From: SZUA-365 sp964635845
GTDB lineage: Bacteria > Bacteroidota > Ignavibacteria > SZUA-365
DNA: 64,000 bases
Assembly: GCA_964635845.1 (NCBI GenBank)
Contig: CAZWNO010000003.1
Location: 40,389 to 104,388, forward strand
Reading direction: 5' to 3'
Under the pieces are notes generated by a model. It saw nothing but the letters and a program-made list of their open reading frames with translations, was not told the origin of the DNA and did not search any database. Shown one piece after another: positions 1-8,463 of the stretch; position 1 is the first letter of the stretch, and the number at the start of each line of letters is the position of its first letter. The position numbers were made by a program, and so were the translations under genes.

Positions 1-1198
1 TGACGAAATCATGCCGAACAATATCATCCTGATCGGTCCGACCGGTGTGGGGAAGACGGAGATCGCGCGCAGGCTGTCGCGGCTCGCCGGCGCGCCCTTT
101 CTCAAGGTCGAAGCCTCGAAGTTCACGGAGGTCGGGTATGTCGGCCGCGACGTCGAATCGATGATCCGCGATCTCGTCGAAATTGCCATCAACCAGGTAC
201 GTGCGGAAAAGACCGCCGAGGTGCAGGAGAAAGCATTGCATCTGGCCGAGGAACGCATTCTCGACATCATCTTTCCGCGCACGCCGGTACAGGAGGGAGA
301 GGTCGACGTGCAGTCGCAAACGCGTGAAAAGCTGCGTGAGCAGCTGCGCGCAGGCAACCTCGACGAGCGCGTCATCGAGATCGACATCACCATCACGTCC
401 AGCGCCAATATGCAGATATTCGGACCGATGGGTCTTGAAGACATGGGCGTGGACATCCAGAATCTGCTCAGCAGCATGATGCCGAAGCGATCGAAGAAGC
501 GGAGAATCTCCATCGCCGAAGCAAAAACGCTGCTGCTGCAGGATGAAGCGCAGAAGCTCATCGATCCGGAAGCCGTCTCCCGTGTCGCGCTCGAACGCGT
601 GCAGAACTCCGGCATCATCTTCCTCGATGAGATCGACAAGATCGCGGGGAGCAAATCGGCGGGCGGCGGCATCGATGTCTCACGCGAGGGAGTGCAGCGC
701 GACCTGCTTCCCATCGTGGAAGGCAGCAATGTCAATACGAAGTACGGCGTCGTGCGCACGGACCATATTCTCTTCATCGCATCCGGCGCCTTCCATGTCT
801 CCAAGCCGAGCGACCTCATCCCCGAATTGCAGGGCCGTTTTCCGATCCGCGTCGAACTCGAAAGCCTGACGGAAGAGGATTTCGTCGCCATTCTCACCAA
901 GCCGAAGAACGCCCTGCTCAAACAGTACGGCGCCTTGCTTCTGACGGAAGGAGTGCGCCTGGTTTTTGAAGATGACGGCATCCGCGAAATCGCCCGAATC
1001 GCCGCTGAGGTCAACGAACGTGTCGAGAATATCGGTGCCAGGCGGCTGCATACGATACTGACGACGTTGCTGGAACAGATCCTGTTCGAGGTCCCCGACG
1101 TCGTCAGGGCGGAGGTGGTGACAATCGACGCGAAAATGGTGGAGGAGAAGCTCGCCAGCATCGTGAAGGACAGGGACTTAAGCAGATATATCTTATAG
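1..1198 (+). CDS. hslU: HslU, ATPase subunit of the HslUV protease (5' end cut by window)
   Basis: AAA+ unfoldase that feeds proteins into the HslV peptidase in the cytoplasm. The frame is open back to base 2 with no stop, and the visible protein starts about 50 residues into the family, so the ATG at 11 is internal and the true start lies outside the window. Walker A (GPTGVGKT) is at residues 9-16 counted from that ATG, and Walker B (IIFLDEIDK) near residue 202. Between them lies the long I-domain typical of HslU rather than ClpX. The protein ends in RYIL, the conserved HslU tail that docks into HslV. hslV is not visible and would be expected upstream. Confidence 0.97.
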   Translation, partial: DEIMPNNIILIGPTGVGKTEIARRLSRLAGAPFLKVEASKFTEVGYVGRDVESMIRDLVEIAINQVRAEKTAEVQEKALHLAEERILDIIFPRTPVQEGEVDVQSQTREKLREQLRAGNLDERVIEIDITITSSANMQIFGPMGLEDMGVDIQNLLSSMMPKRSKKRRISIAEAKTLLLQDEAQKLIDPEAVSRVALERVQNSGIIFLDEIDKIAGSKSAGGGIDVSREGVQRDLLPIVEGSNVNTKYGVVRTDHILFIASGAFHVSKPSDLIPELQGRFPIRVELESLTEEDFVAILTKPKNALLKQYGALLLTEGVRLVFEDDGIREIARIAAEVNERVENIGARRLHTILTTLLEQILFEVPDVVRAEVVTIDAKMVEEKLASIVKDRDLSRYIL

Positions 1199-1206
1199 GA
1201 ATTCTC

Positions 1207-1842
1207 ATGACTAATTCGTCCACAAACAAGGGAGATGCGGGATGGGATGACCCCCTGTTCCGCACCGGGATGATGTTTCTCCTGTTCGCCGGCGCGCTCT
1301 GGCTCGGCGGCACCGTCTACCGCGCGGTCATCGCCAACGAACTCTTCATCGCAGGCACGCTCGAATTCGATCCGACCATGCCGCCGGCGCAGGAACGGAC
1401 ACTGTACCAGCTGATCTACGCGTCCTCGATCGTCGTGCTCATCTCCTATGTCGTCACACTCATCGCGGCGATCGTGGTGATGTGGCGCATTCCCCTGCGC
1501 ATCAAGGAAAATGGCTGGCTGCTCATGGCGGGCATCCTGGTCTTCATGTTCGTGCCGGTGGAAATTTTCACGGGATATCTCGACATTCATTTCTTCTATC
1601 TCTGGGATTGGACCCTGGATGCGTTCGCCGCACAGGGCGAACCGGGATTTCTCGGCGTGCAGACGGAACTCCGCAAGACCATCTCCCATCGAATCGGTGC
1701 GCTCGCGGGTCTGCCCGTGATGGCTGTTCTGTGTTACATAACCGCATCGGTCATCATCATCTGGCAGCCGATGAGGAAGAGAAGAAATACGGACACGGCT
1801 GTTGGTACGACTCCATCAACCACTGAGACGGAGCAGGGATAA
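1207..1842 (+). CDS. Four-helix integral membrane protein of unknown function
   Basis: I do not recognise this 211-aa protein. It has a short charged N-terminus and four predicted membrane helices, at about residues 22-42, 68-93, 103-122 and 166-188. Between helices 3 and 4 is an aromatic-rich loop of about 45 residues (FFYLWDWTLDAF), and the tail is basic then Thr/Glu-rich. It starts 8 nt after hslU and is followed directly by the next small gene, so the three may share a transcript. The aromatic loop and helix pattern do not match a transporter family I know. Confidence 0.8.
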   Translation: MTNSSTNKGDAGWDDPLFRTGMMFLLFAGALWLGGTVYRAVIANELFIAGTLEFDPTMPPAQERTLYQLIYASSIVVLISYVVTLIAAIVVMWRIPLRIKENGWLLMAGILVFMFVPVEIFTGYLDIHFFYLWDWTLDAFAAQGEPGFLGVQTELRKTISHRIGALAGLPVMAVLCYITASVIIIWQPMRKRRNTDTAVGTTPSTTETEQG

Positions 1843-2118
1843 ATGATATCCGGAATGGACAGCGAGGCGATGCTCGAAGAGCTGCGTGAGACCTGCGAGC
1901 ACCTGGGCTACAAGATCCGTTACGAGAAGGGGGACTTCGACGGAGGGCACTGCATCCTGAAGGAAGAGCGTCTTCTCGTCGTCAACCGCCGGTTCACGAC
2001 GGAGAAAAAGATCGCAACCGTCGCGCGCGCATTGAGCGAACTCGGAGTCGATGCGATATTCGTCAAGCCTGCGGTGAGGGAACTCATTGACAAGGAAAAC
2101 GGGAAGAGCGAGTCCTGA
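1843..2118 (+). CDS. Small conserved-looking soluble protein of unknown function
   Basis: A 91-aa protein with no signal peptide or membrane segment. It looks like an alpha/beta fold: an N-terminal acidic helix, a strand-turn region with a DGGHCILK stretch, then VNRRFTTEKKIATVARAL and a C-terminal helix. The start codon follows the previous stop immediately, and the stop overlaps the next start by 1 nt, so it is very likely translated as part of the same operon. I cannot assign a function. Its place before an MBL-fold hydrolase is the only functional hint. Confidence 0.75.
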   Translation: MISGMDSEAMLEELRETCEHLGYKIRYEKGDFDGGHCILKEERLLVVNRRFTTEKKIATVARALSELGVDAIFVKPAVRELIDKENGKSES

Positions 2119-2909
2119 TGAAGACCTCGCTCCTCGTGCTCGGTTCCGGCACATCGCAGGGAGTACCCGCGATAGGATGCCTTTGCGAAACCTGCCGGTC
2201 CTCGGATCCGCGCGACGCGAGGCTGCGGCCGTCCGTCCTGTTCAGCGTCGGGGAGACGACACTGCTGGTGGATACATCATCGGATTTCCGGCAGCAGATG
2301 CTGCGTACCGGGATTCGGCATATCGACGCCGTGCTGTACACGCATCACCATTTCGACCATATCGGAGGGTTTGACGACCTGCGGCAATTCAACTTCCTGC
2401 AGAAATCCCCGATGCGCGTTTATGGACTCGAGGAAACCCTTGACGAACTCCGTGTCACATTCCGTTACGCGTTCGGCGCCGCGAGGCAGACCGGCGGTGG
2501 ATTGCCCAGCGCGGAGCTGCATGCCGTCGATGGCGGTGCCCCGTTTTCCGTGGATTCCATTACCGTCACGCCGATTCCCGTCATGCACGGCGTGCTTCCG
2601 ATCCTTGGATACCGGATCGGTGACATGGCGTACATCACCGACACGAACGAGATCCCGGAACGATCCTTTTCACTGCTCGAAGGGCTCGACGTGCTCGTGC
2701 TCGATGCACTACGGCACAAGGCGCATCCGACGCATTTCAATCTCGAAGAAGCGATCGACATCGCGCGCCGGATCGGGGCACGGCGCAGCTACTTCACGCA
2801 TATCGCCCACAACATCCTGCATGCCCGTGACAGCACGCTGCTTCCCGAAACCATGGAATTTTCGTATGATGGACTTTTGATTTCAACGGAGCCATCCGGT
2901 CATGATTGA
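2118..2909 (+). CDS. MBL-fold metal-dependent hydrolase, PhnP-like
   Basis: A 263-aa metallo-beta-lactamase-fold hydrolase. The zinc-binding signature HHHFDH is near residues 76-81. Later ligands are expected at MHG (about 156-158), ITDTNE (about 171) and THIAHN (about 228). The N-terminus LGSGTSQGVPAIGC followed by CETC is typical of the PhnP / YcbX-like phosphodiesterase subgroup, which hydrolyses cyclic phosphates or related small phosphodiesters. No phn genes are nearby, so a role in phosphonate breakdown is not supported. It overlaps the upstream gene by 1 nt and the downstream HAD gene by 8 nt, so translation is probably coupled. Confidence 0.9.
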   Translation: MKTSLLVLGSGTSQGVPAIGCLCETCRSSDPRDARLRPSVLFSVGETTLLVDTSSDFRQQMLRTGIRHIDAVLYTHHHFDHIGGFDDLRQFNFLQKSPMRVYGLEETLDELRVTFRYAFGAARQTGGGLPSAELHAVDGGAPFSVDSITVTPIPVMHGVLPILGYRIGDMAYITDTNEIPERSFSLLEGLDVLVLDALRHKAHPTHFNLEEAIDIARRIGARRSYFTHIAHNILHARDSTLLPETMEFSYDGLLISTEPSGHD

Positions 2910-3591
2910 CGCCGTGGTATTCGATCTCGACAACACGCTCGTGGACTTCATGCTCATGAAGCGCAATGCGGTGGAAGCGGGCATCCGCTCCATGATCGAC
3001 GCGGGACTGAGCACATCGTTCGAGGACGTCGACGCGCTGATCGCGCGGATATACCAGGAGCAGGGGATCGAATATCAGCGTGTGTTCAACCAGGTGCTGC
3101 AGGAATTGACCAACGACGTCGATCACAAGGTGCTCGCGGCGGGTATCGTCGGATACCGCAAGGCACGCGAAGCGATGCTCGTGCCGTATCCGCACGTGCA
3201 CATGACGCTGTTCACCCTCGCGCGGATGGGACTCAAGCTGGGAGTGGTTTCCGACGCGCCGAAACTCGAGGCATGGCTGCGGCTGTGTTCGCTCAACCTG
3301 CATCATATCTTCGACGCCGTGATCACGTTCGAGGACACGGGAGAACGCAAGCCGAGTCCGACGCCGTTCCAGCGCGTACTCTCGCTGATGGGAATCCATC
3401 CCTCTCATGCCATCATGGTGGGCGATTGGGAGGAGCGCGATATTCTCGGTGCGCGGAACATCGGCATGTACACCGCATTCGCGCGCTACGGAGACACCTT
3501 CAACACCGGCGAATCGAGCGCGGACTACGACCTCAACGACATCAGCGATCTGATCGGCATCATCCGCCGTCTGCGAAAGGGCGACGCATGA
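2902..3591 (+). CDS. HAD-superfamily hydrolase (phosphoglycolate phosphatase / YjjG-like)
   Basis: A 229-aa phosphatase-type HAD protein. Motif I is DLDNT at residues 8-12, carrying the aspartate nucleophile and the acid/base aspartate. Motif II is the VVSDAP segment near 116, motif III the lysine in ERKPSP near 151, and motif IV GDWEERDILGA near 174. A helical cap of about 80 residues sits between motifs I and II, the C1-type cap of small-molecule phosphatases. The substrate cannot be read from sequence. It starts inside the preceding hydrolase gene, and its stop overlaps the acpS start by 4 nt. Confidence 0.88.
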   Translation: MIDAVVFDLDNTLVDFMLMKRNAVEAGIRSMIDAGLSTSFEDVDALIARIYQEQGIEYQRVFNQVLQELTNDVDHKVLAAGIVGYRKAREAMLVPYPHVHMTLFTLARMGLKLGVVSDAPKLEAWLRLCSLNLHHIFDAVITFEDTGERKPSPTPFQRVLSLMGIHPSHAIMVGDWEERDILGARNIGMYTAFARYGDTFNTGESSADYDLNDISDLIGIIRRLRKGDA

Positions 3592-3985
3592 GTACCATAT
3601 TCGGCATCGGCATAGACATCGAGGAGATCTCGCGCTTCGAACAACTGACCGAGGAATGGGGGCTGCGCTTCGAAAACAAACTGTATACGGAGCGGGAAAT
3701 CCGCTACTGCAATGGCAAGATCAAGCCGCCGCAGCATTTCGCGGCGCGCTTCGCGGCGAAGGAGGCGTTCTCCAAGGCGATCGGCACCGGCTGGACGGGT
3801 GCGTTCCGATGGACCGATGTCGAGGTGCGGAACGACGAGGCGGGAAAGCCGTCGTTCCTGCTGCACAATTCTCTCGACAGGAAATTCGGCGGAATGAACA
3901 TCCATCTGTCGCTCNNNNNNNNNNGCTCTCCCACAGCGGCGCCTACGTCGCCGCCATGGTTGTCATACAGGATAACGAGGTCTGA
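3588..3985 (+). CDS. acpS: Holo-[acyl-carrier-protein] synthase (interrupted by a run of N)
   Basis: Transfers 4'-phosphopantetheine from CoA to a serine of acyl carrier protein. The ATG overlaps the HAD stop (ATGA). GIGIDIEEISRF at residues 5-16 carries the Mg-binding Asp, and FAAKEAFSKAIGTG near 58-71 carries the second signature. Ten Ns at 3915-3924 fall in the C-terminal strand. The bases gctc lie on both sides of the gap; deleting the Ns and one copy rejoins LSLSHSGAYVAAM, the expected AcpS ending, giving 127 aa. The break is therefore very likely a scaffolding artefact in an intact gene. Confidence 0.93.
3915..3924. other. Assembly gap (10 N) in acpS
   Basis: Ten Ns. The same four bases, gctc, end the left flank and begin the right flank, so the true junction is probably an overlap rather than missing sequence. 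Confidence 0.95.
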
Positions 3986-4028
3986 TAGAATTCGACGCCT
4001 GATACACTTCAAAATCCCGGAGGAGTTC

Positions 4029-5569
4029 ATGGAGAGGTTTTTCAGATTTTCATTCGCGCTGTTCGGCGCCGCTTTCATTGCATCCATTCTTGCGCTGGGG
4101 GGATGCTCCGATGATTCACCGACAAATCCTGATCCTACCGACACGAATTCGGTAAAGATCGATGACAGGATCCGCACGATCGTTTTCGTNNNNNNNNNNA
4201 CCTCGGCCAAACGCACGAGCTCACTCAGGGCTAGCTCACCCAGCGCTTCGCGCTCAACGGCTACACCGAGACTCAGCTGATCGCGTTCGATATCGAGAAT
4301 TACTACACGGGCAGCGCGATCGACATCCAGAAAATGGCGACGCAGGTCGGCAGCCGGATAGGCGCCGCGCTGACTGCCTCCGGGGAAACCCGTGTGGACA
4401 TCATCGCGCACGGCAGCGGCGCGAATGCAGTGCAGCACTGGCTTGTCAACATGGGCGGCACGGCCAAGGCCGCGCACGTCGTGTTCATCGGCGGAAGCTA
4501 CGACATGTCCCTGCTCGTGAACGGCGACATCACGCCGTCGCCGTGCAAATACATGTCCCTCCGCAGCGACGGCAAGGACGCCGCGCAGCAGGGCAATGCG
4601 GAGTACGGCAATCTGGCCGGCGCCACGAACGAGCAGNNNNNNNNNNNNNNNNNNNNNNNNNNNNNNNNNNNNNNNNNNNNNNNNNNNNNNNNNNNNNNNN
4701 NNNNCAACCTGCAGCTTCTCTCGGAGAGGACGCCATTTGAAAAAATGTACGCATTTCTCACGGGTACCGCCCCGACTGAGAAGAACATGCCGAATTCCCA
4801 TCCCGGTCAGACCTACGAGATCAAGGGCCGTGTGATCGATTTCATCGACAACACACCCGTGGGCGGAGCAGTCATCGCCCTGGTGAAAATCCTCAAGCTC
4901 AAGTCAGGCGAATACCAGCGCCAGGTGACCGGCACGGTAGTCACCGCGGATGCCCAGGGATTCTTCACCCTGAGCGATCTCGTCGGACTCGACCAGAGTC
5001 TCGAGCTCCTCGTCCGCAGCGGCGATGCCGCATATTTCGATATGCACATCCACCGCCAGCCGTGGCGCGCCAACTCCCATACGGAGCGTCTGCGCATGAT
5101 ACCGCGCAGCGGCGGCGAGAGCGAGATTCTCAGTAACTACAGCGCGGCGCTGAGAACCGGGACGCATGCGGTGATGATGGTCATGACGCAGAACCGGACG
5201 CTGCAGCATGGCCGCGACAATATCACGGTGAAGAGGTACAATTCGAACTTCGAACCGATCGGCGACGTGAGCATCGTCACTCCGGGAAACGCGCCCGTAC
5301 CGGGTGCAGCGGTGCAGAACGGGAATACCTGGTTTCTCACGCTGCTCGACTATGACGGAAACGGCCAGGACGGCACGGGTCCGATCGGAGCGGCCGCGCT
5401 CAATCACTGGGGACTCAATTCCTTCGATTGTTTCCTCGAAGCGGCGACGACGAATCATCAGACGCATGTCGATCTGAACGGGACGGTGCTCGGCACGTTC
5501 AACTACCGGTCGTCCGGTGCGAGCGGGAACAACAATTCCGGTTTCAATCTCGTGCAGTTCGAATATTGA
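4029..5569 (+). CDS. Lipase-like alpha/beta-hydrolase lipoprotein with transthyretin-like domain; damaged in this assembly
   Basis: The ATG at 4029 follows a strong GGAGG. The first 26 residues are a lipoprotein signal ending LALGGCSDD, so the product should be anchored by lipid at the cysteine. TIVFV then runs into a 10-N gap. If about 8 nt are missing, the frame reads VHGYLGQ, the oxyanion-hole motif of lipases. HGSGAN near 4408 is the nucleophile elbow (Ser). After a 68-N gap comes a carboxypeptidase-regulatory/transthyretin-like domain (YEIKGRVIDFIDNTPVGGA) and a C-terminal region resembling secreted actinobacterial lipases. An in-frame TAG at 4232-4234 lies in an imperfect 15-bp tandem duplication. 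The gene may be broken, or this may be a contig-end error. Confidence 0.78.
4190..4199. other. Assembly gap (10 N) in lipase-like gene
   Basis: Ten Ns between the signal/TIVFV segment and the lipase core. Frame and motif logic suggest about 8 missing bases, completing VHGY. Confidence 0.95.
4218..4247 (+). repeat. Imperfect 15-bp tandem duplication creating an in-frame TAG
   Basis: Positions 4218-4232 and 4233-4247 match at 13 of 15 bases (agctcactcagggct / agctcacccagcgct). The copies are in frame with the lipase core, and the junction forms TAG at 4232-4234. Removing one copy reads HELTQRFALNGYTETQL, a natural lipase sequence. Confidence 0.8.
4637..4704. other. Assembly gap (68 N) in lipase-like gene
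   Basis: Sixty-eight Ns between NEQ and NLQLLSER. The reading frame is the same on both sides if the length is taken literally, so this gap may be size-estimated. Confidence 0.95.
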
Positions 5570-5579
5570 TCGCTTTTTC

Positions 5580-6541
5580 ATGACCACGCGTGTCACTGAA
5601 CTCTTCGGCATCCAGCACCCGATCATCCAGGCCGGCATGGTCTGGGTGTCGGGCTGGAAGCTCGCGCGCGCCGTGTCCGACGCGGGCGGGCTCGGTCTGA
5701 TCGGTGCGGGTTCGATGAAGCCCGCGCTGCTCGCGGAGCATATCCGCAATGCGCGTGCCACCACGCGTGCGCCGATCGGCGTCAATATACCCCTGCTGCG
5801 AGGGGACGCGGAAGATCTGGTTCGTACGACGATCGAGGAGGGGATTCGTATCGTCTTTACGTCGGCCGGACATCCCGGGAAATTCCTTCCTCTCCTCAAG
5901 GATGCCGGATGCATCGTCGCGCATGTCGTCCCTTCCGTCAAACACGCGCTCAAAGTCGAGAGCGTCGGCTGCGACGCGGTGGTCGCCGAGGGTTTCGAGG
6001 CCGGAGGACACAACGGCCACGAGGAAACGACGACCCTCTCTCTTATCCCGCAGGTCACGGACGCCGTGAAGATTCCCGTCATCGCGGCGGGCGGCATCGC
6101 GGACGGAAGACAGGTGCTCGCGGCATTCGCGCTGGGGGCCGAAGGTGTGCAGGTCGGGACGCGCTTTGCAGCGACGGCGGAATCGTCCGCGCATCCGCTG
6201 TTCAAACAGAAGATCGTCGAAGCCAGTGAAGGCGACACGATCCTCACCATGAAGAAGCTTGCCCCGGTTCGGCTGATCCGAACGCCGTTTGCGTTGCGCG
6301 CCATCGAAGCGGAAGCGCGCGGTGCGGACCGGGACGAGCTGATCGAACTGCTCGGCAGGAAGCGGGAGATGCTCGGCATGTTCGAAGGCAACCTCGAGGA
6401 AGGTGAATTCGAAGCGGGCCAGAGCGCCGCCCTCGTGAAGGACATNNNNNNNNNNTACCATCCGCGGCGGATGTCCTTCGGCTCCTGCTCGCGGAATTCG
6501 CCTCCGCACGGGAGCGGATTCCGTCCTCTGGAAAGGACTGA
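5580..6541 (+). CDS. Nitronate monooxygenase / FabK-like FMN TIM-barrel oxidoreductase
   Basis: About 316 aa, starting MTTRVTELFGIQHPI at 5580; an earlier in-frame ATG overlaps the previous gene and is unlikely. It is an FMN-binding TIM barrel of the 2-nitropropane dioxygenase / enoyl-ACP reductase II family. The N-terminal HPIIQAGM loop, AEGFEAGGHNGH near residue 138 (the catalytic His region) and AAGGIADGRQVLAAFALGA (FMN phosphate loop) are all present. Ten Ns at 6446-6455 interrupt the C-terminus. Past them the frame PSAADVLRLLLAEF continues to a TGA at 6539-6541; removing the Ns and one duplicated t restores it. Nitronate detoxification and fatty-acid reduction cannot be told apart here. 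Confidence 0.88.
6446..6455. other. Assembly gap (10 N) in NMO/FabK-like gene
   Basis: Ten Ns near the 3' end. A single shared t at the flanks is enough to rejoin KDIPSAADVLR in frame, so little or nothing is missing. Confidence 0.95.
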
Positions 6542-6549
6542 TTTTCACC

Positions 6550-6581
6550 TTGCATTCAGGACAGGAAAAGAAGTAGCTTTT
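6550..6581 (+). promoter_or_regulatory. Candidate Bacteroidota-type promoter of the porQ-like gene
   Basis: TTG at 6550-6552 and TAGCTTTT at 6574-6581 (7 of 8 to TAnnTTTG), 21 nt apart. This is close to the spacing seen for the tRNA-Val site. The start codon is 29 nt further on. Pattern match only. Confidence 0.4.
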
Positions 6582-6610
6582 ATCTTACATCAATCTGAGG
6601 AAGCGGGTTC

Positions 6611-7561
6611 ATGGTCCAACGCCATCGCATCATCCTGTTGCTCGCAATGCTGCTTGCAGTGCCCCCGGTTCAGGGAACGGCGCAGGATTTCACGGCTTTC
6701 GATTTTCTGCGCATTCCGATGAACGCGCGGGCGGCAGCGCTCGGAAACACCTACCTGACCGGGCAGAATGATATCGCTGCGGTATTCAGCAATCCGGGCG
6801 CGCTCAGCACGCTGCAGGCTCCGGCGGCTTCCGTAGGTTTTCTGAAACACCTTCTCGACGTCAACGCCGGCTACGCCGTGTACGGCCAGCGGTGGGAAAA
6901 TCTCGGGTGGTTCAGCGCGGGCATCGTGTATCTCGATTACGGCTCCATGGAGGAGACCGACAAATTCGGCGACCGCACGGGCAGGGAGTTCGGCGCGTCG
7001 GATCTCGCCTTCAGTCTCGGCTACGGAAATGCGGAGGGGGATCTGCATTACGGCGCGGCCTTGAAGCTCATTCATTCCTCGATCGAAGAATACAGTTCGA
7101 CAGCCCTCGCCGTCGATGCCGGAGTGTCGTATGTATTCCCCGAGCAGATGCTCGTGATCGCCGCAGGCGTGCAGAACGCGGGAGCGCAGGTCAGCGCCTT
7201 CGGCGCCGTGGACGAATCACTGCCCCTCGACGTGCGCATCGGTATCGGCAAGAAACTCGAGCATCTGCCGTTGAATATCATGCTGAATTTCCACAAGCTG
7301 AACGAGTCGGCCGACCAGTTCTTCGACCGCTTCTCGAACTTCTCTGTCGGCGGCGAGTTCGACCTGAGCGATGCGCTGAAAGTACGCGTCGGGTATTACA
7401 ACGAATTGCGCCGTGAGCTGAAGATCGGGACCACCGCCAAGCTCGCCGGATTCTCGGGCGGATTCGGGCTTCAGATCGCGAGCTACTTCGTGGACTACGC
7501 CTACAACTCGCTCGGAGAGATCGGCGCGATGCATCGCTTCTCGCTGAGCACCACCTTCTGA
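6611..7561 (+). CDS. porQ: PorV/PorQ-family outer-membrane protein (PorQ-like), type IX secretion
   Basis: A 316-aa protein with a signal peptide (residues 1-25, cleaved near GTAQD). The opening FDFLRIPMNARAAALGNTYL and DIAAVFSNPGALS is the hallmark of the PorV/PorQ beta-barrel family, related to FadL. The rest has repeated aromatic-ended beta strands and ends in FSLSTTF, a typical outer-membrane C-terminus. Its length fits PorQ better than PorV, which is nearer 390 aa. PorQ takes part in surface attachment of type IX cargo in Bacteroidota. No other por/spr genes are in the window. I am sure of the family, less so of Q versus V. Confidence 0.85.
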   Translation: MVQRHRIILLLAMLLAVPPVQGTAQDFTAFDFLRIPMNARAAALGNTYLTGQNDIAAVFSNPGALSTLQAPAASVGFLKHLLDVNAGYAVYGQRWENLGWFSAGIVYLDYGSMEETDKFGDRTGREFGASDLAFSLGYGNAEGDLHYGAALKLIHSSIEEYSSTALAVDAGVSYVFPEQMLVIAAGVQNAGAQVSAFGAVDESLPLDVRIGIGKKLEHLPLNIMLNFHKLNESADQFFDRFSNFSVGGEFDLSDALKVRVGYYNELRRELKIGTTAKLAGFSGGFGLQIASYFVDYAYNSLGEIGAMHRFSLSTTF

Positions 7562-7568
7562 CACGTAC

Positions 7569-8396
7569 ATGCGCGCTAAGGATCACGGTGGATTCCGTGC
7601 AGGGGAGCGATCCATCCGGACCGCTCTTCGTGCTTTCATGGAGGAGGTGAGACGCGCTCCGCGCGACGTCATCGCCGTTTTCCTCGTTGTGGCGATCGTC
7701 GGCATACTCTCGAACCAGTTCGGCAGCAAGCGCTTCTTCTTCGACCAGTGGCACGATACTCTCGGTGGCGAACCGCTCTACGATCTGTACCAGTACCTGT
7801 TCTGGTTCGGCAGCGAGTTCATTCTCTATTTCGTTCTTCTCATTCCGGTCATCCTGATCATCCACCGCAGGCCACTGCGTGATTTCGGGTTGTCGACGGG
7901 GGACTGGCGCTTCGGCCTCCGGGTCTCGCTCCTCTTCTTCGCGATCATGCTGCCCATTCTCTGGGTCGCGAGTTCAACCCCGGAGTTCCAGCAGGTGTAT
8001 CCGCATTCACAGATCGTGCGAAACGACTGGACGCTCTTTCTGATATATGAGGCTGCGTTTATCCTCTATTTCATCGGCTGGGAATTCGTATGGCGCGGCT
8101 ACATGCTTTTCGGACTCCTGCCTCATACGGGCGCCACGGTCGCCGTGCTCGCCCAGATGATCCCATTCGTCATCCTGCATTACGGCAAGCCCATGCCCGA
8201 GACCTTCGGTGCGATCGCGGCAGCCATCGCGCTCGGCGCGCTCTCGGTGCGATCCCGCTCGTTCTGGTACGCCGTGCTGATCCACTGGTCGGTCATGTTC
8301 ACGATCGACTTTCTCGCGACCATGCGCTTCCGCAGCGGCATCCAGGGTATCGGTCCCGACGCGCTGCTGGACGTTTTCTCGGTACTTCTGCGCTGA
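7569..8396 (+). CDS. CPBP-family (Abi/CaaX-type) intramembrane protease-like protein
   Basis: A 275-aa multi-span membrane protein with about seven hydrophobic segments. Three conserved blocks of the CPBP glutamic protease family can be seen: GWEFVWRGYML near residue 172, ILHYGKPMPE near 205 and LIHWSVMFTIDF near 238. The usual first motif EExxxR is reduced to one glutamate (WEFVWR), as in a common subgroup, so activity is plausible but not certain. It starts 7 nt after the porQ-like gene; a later start at 7638 (MEEVRRAPRDV) would drop a poorly structured 23-residue leader. Substrate unknown. Confidence 0.82.
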   Translation: MRAKDHGGFRAGERSIRTALRAFMEEVRRAPRDVIAVFLVVAIVGILSNQFGSKRFFFDQWHDTLGGEPLYDLYQYLFWFGSEFILYFVLLIPVILIIHRRPLRDFGLSTGDWRFGLRVSLLFFAIMLPILWVASSTPEFQQVYPHSQIVRNDWTLFLIYEAAFILYFIGWEFVWRGYMLFGLLPHTGATVAVLAQMIPFVILHYGKPMPETFGAIAAAIALGALSVRSRSFWYAVLIHWSVMFTIDFLATMRFRSGIQGIGPDALLDVFSVLLR

Positions 8397-8397
8397 C

Positions 8398-8433
8398 TAT
8401 ATTTCGCGGTGCATGCGCCCGTGTGACACGGGC
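8398..8433 (+). promoter_or_regulatory. Candidate promoter and 5'-leader hairpin of pdxJ
   Basis: TATATTTC at 8398-8405 matches TAnnTTTG at 7 of 8 positions. About 11 nt downstream lies a perfect 7-bp hairpin, 8417-8423 with 8427-8433 (gcccgtg / cacgggc, loop tga). It would sit at the very 5' end of a transcript started here. No good -33 TTG is present. Confidence 0.3.
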
Positions 8434-8463
8434 ATCACCTATCCACATTGTGAAGAGTATCCC

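Noticed and set aside
4904..6445. A 513-codon open frame on the minus strand across the lipase and NMO genes
   Set aside because: Spans the boundary of two real plus-strand genes and resembles no protein.
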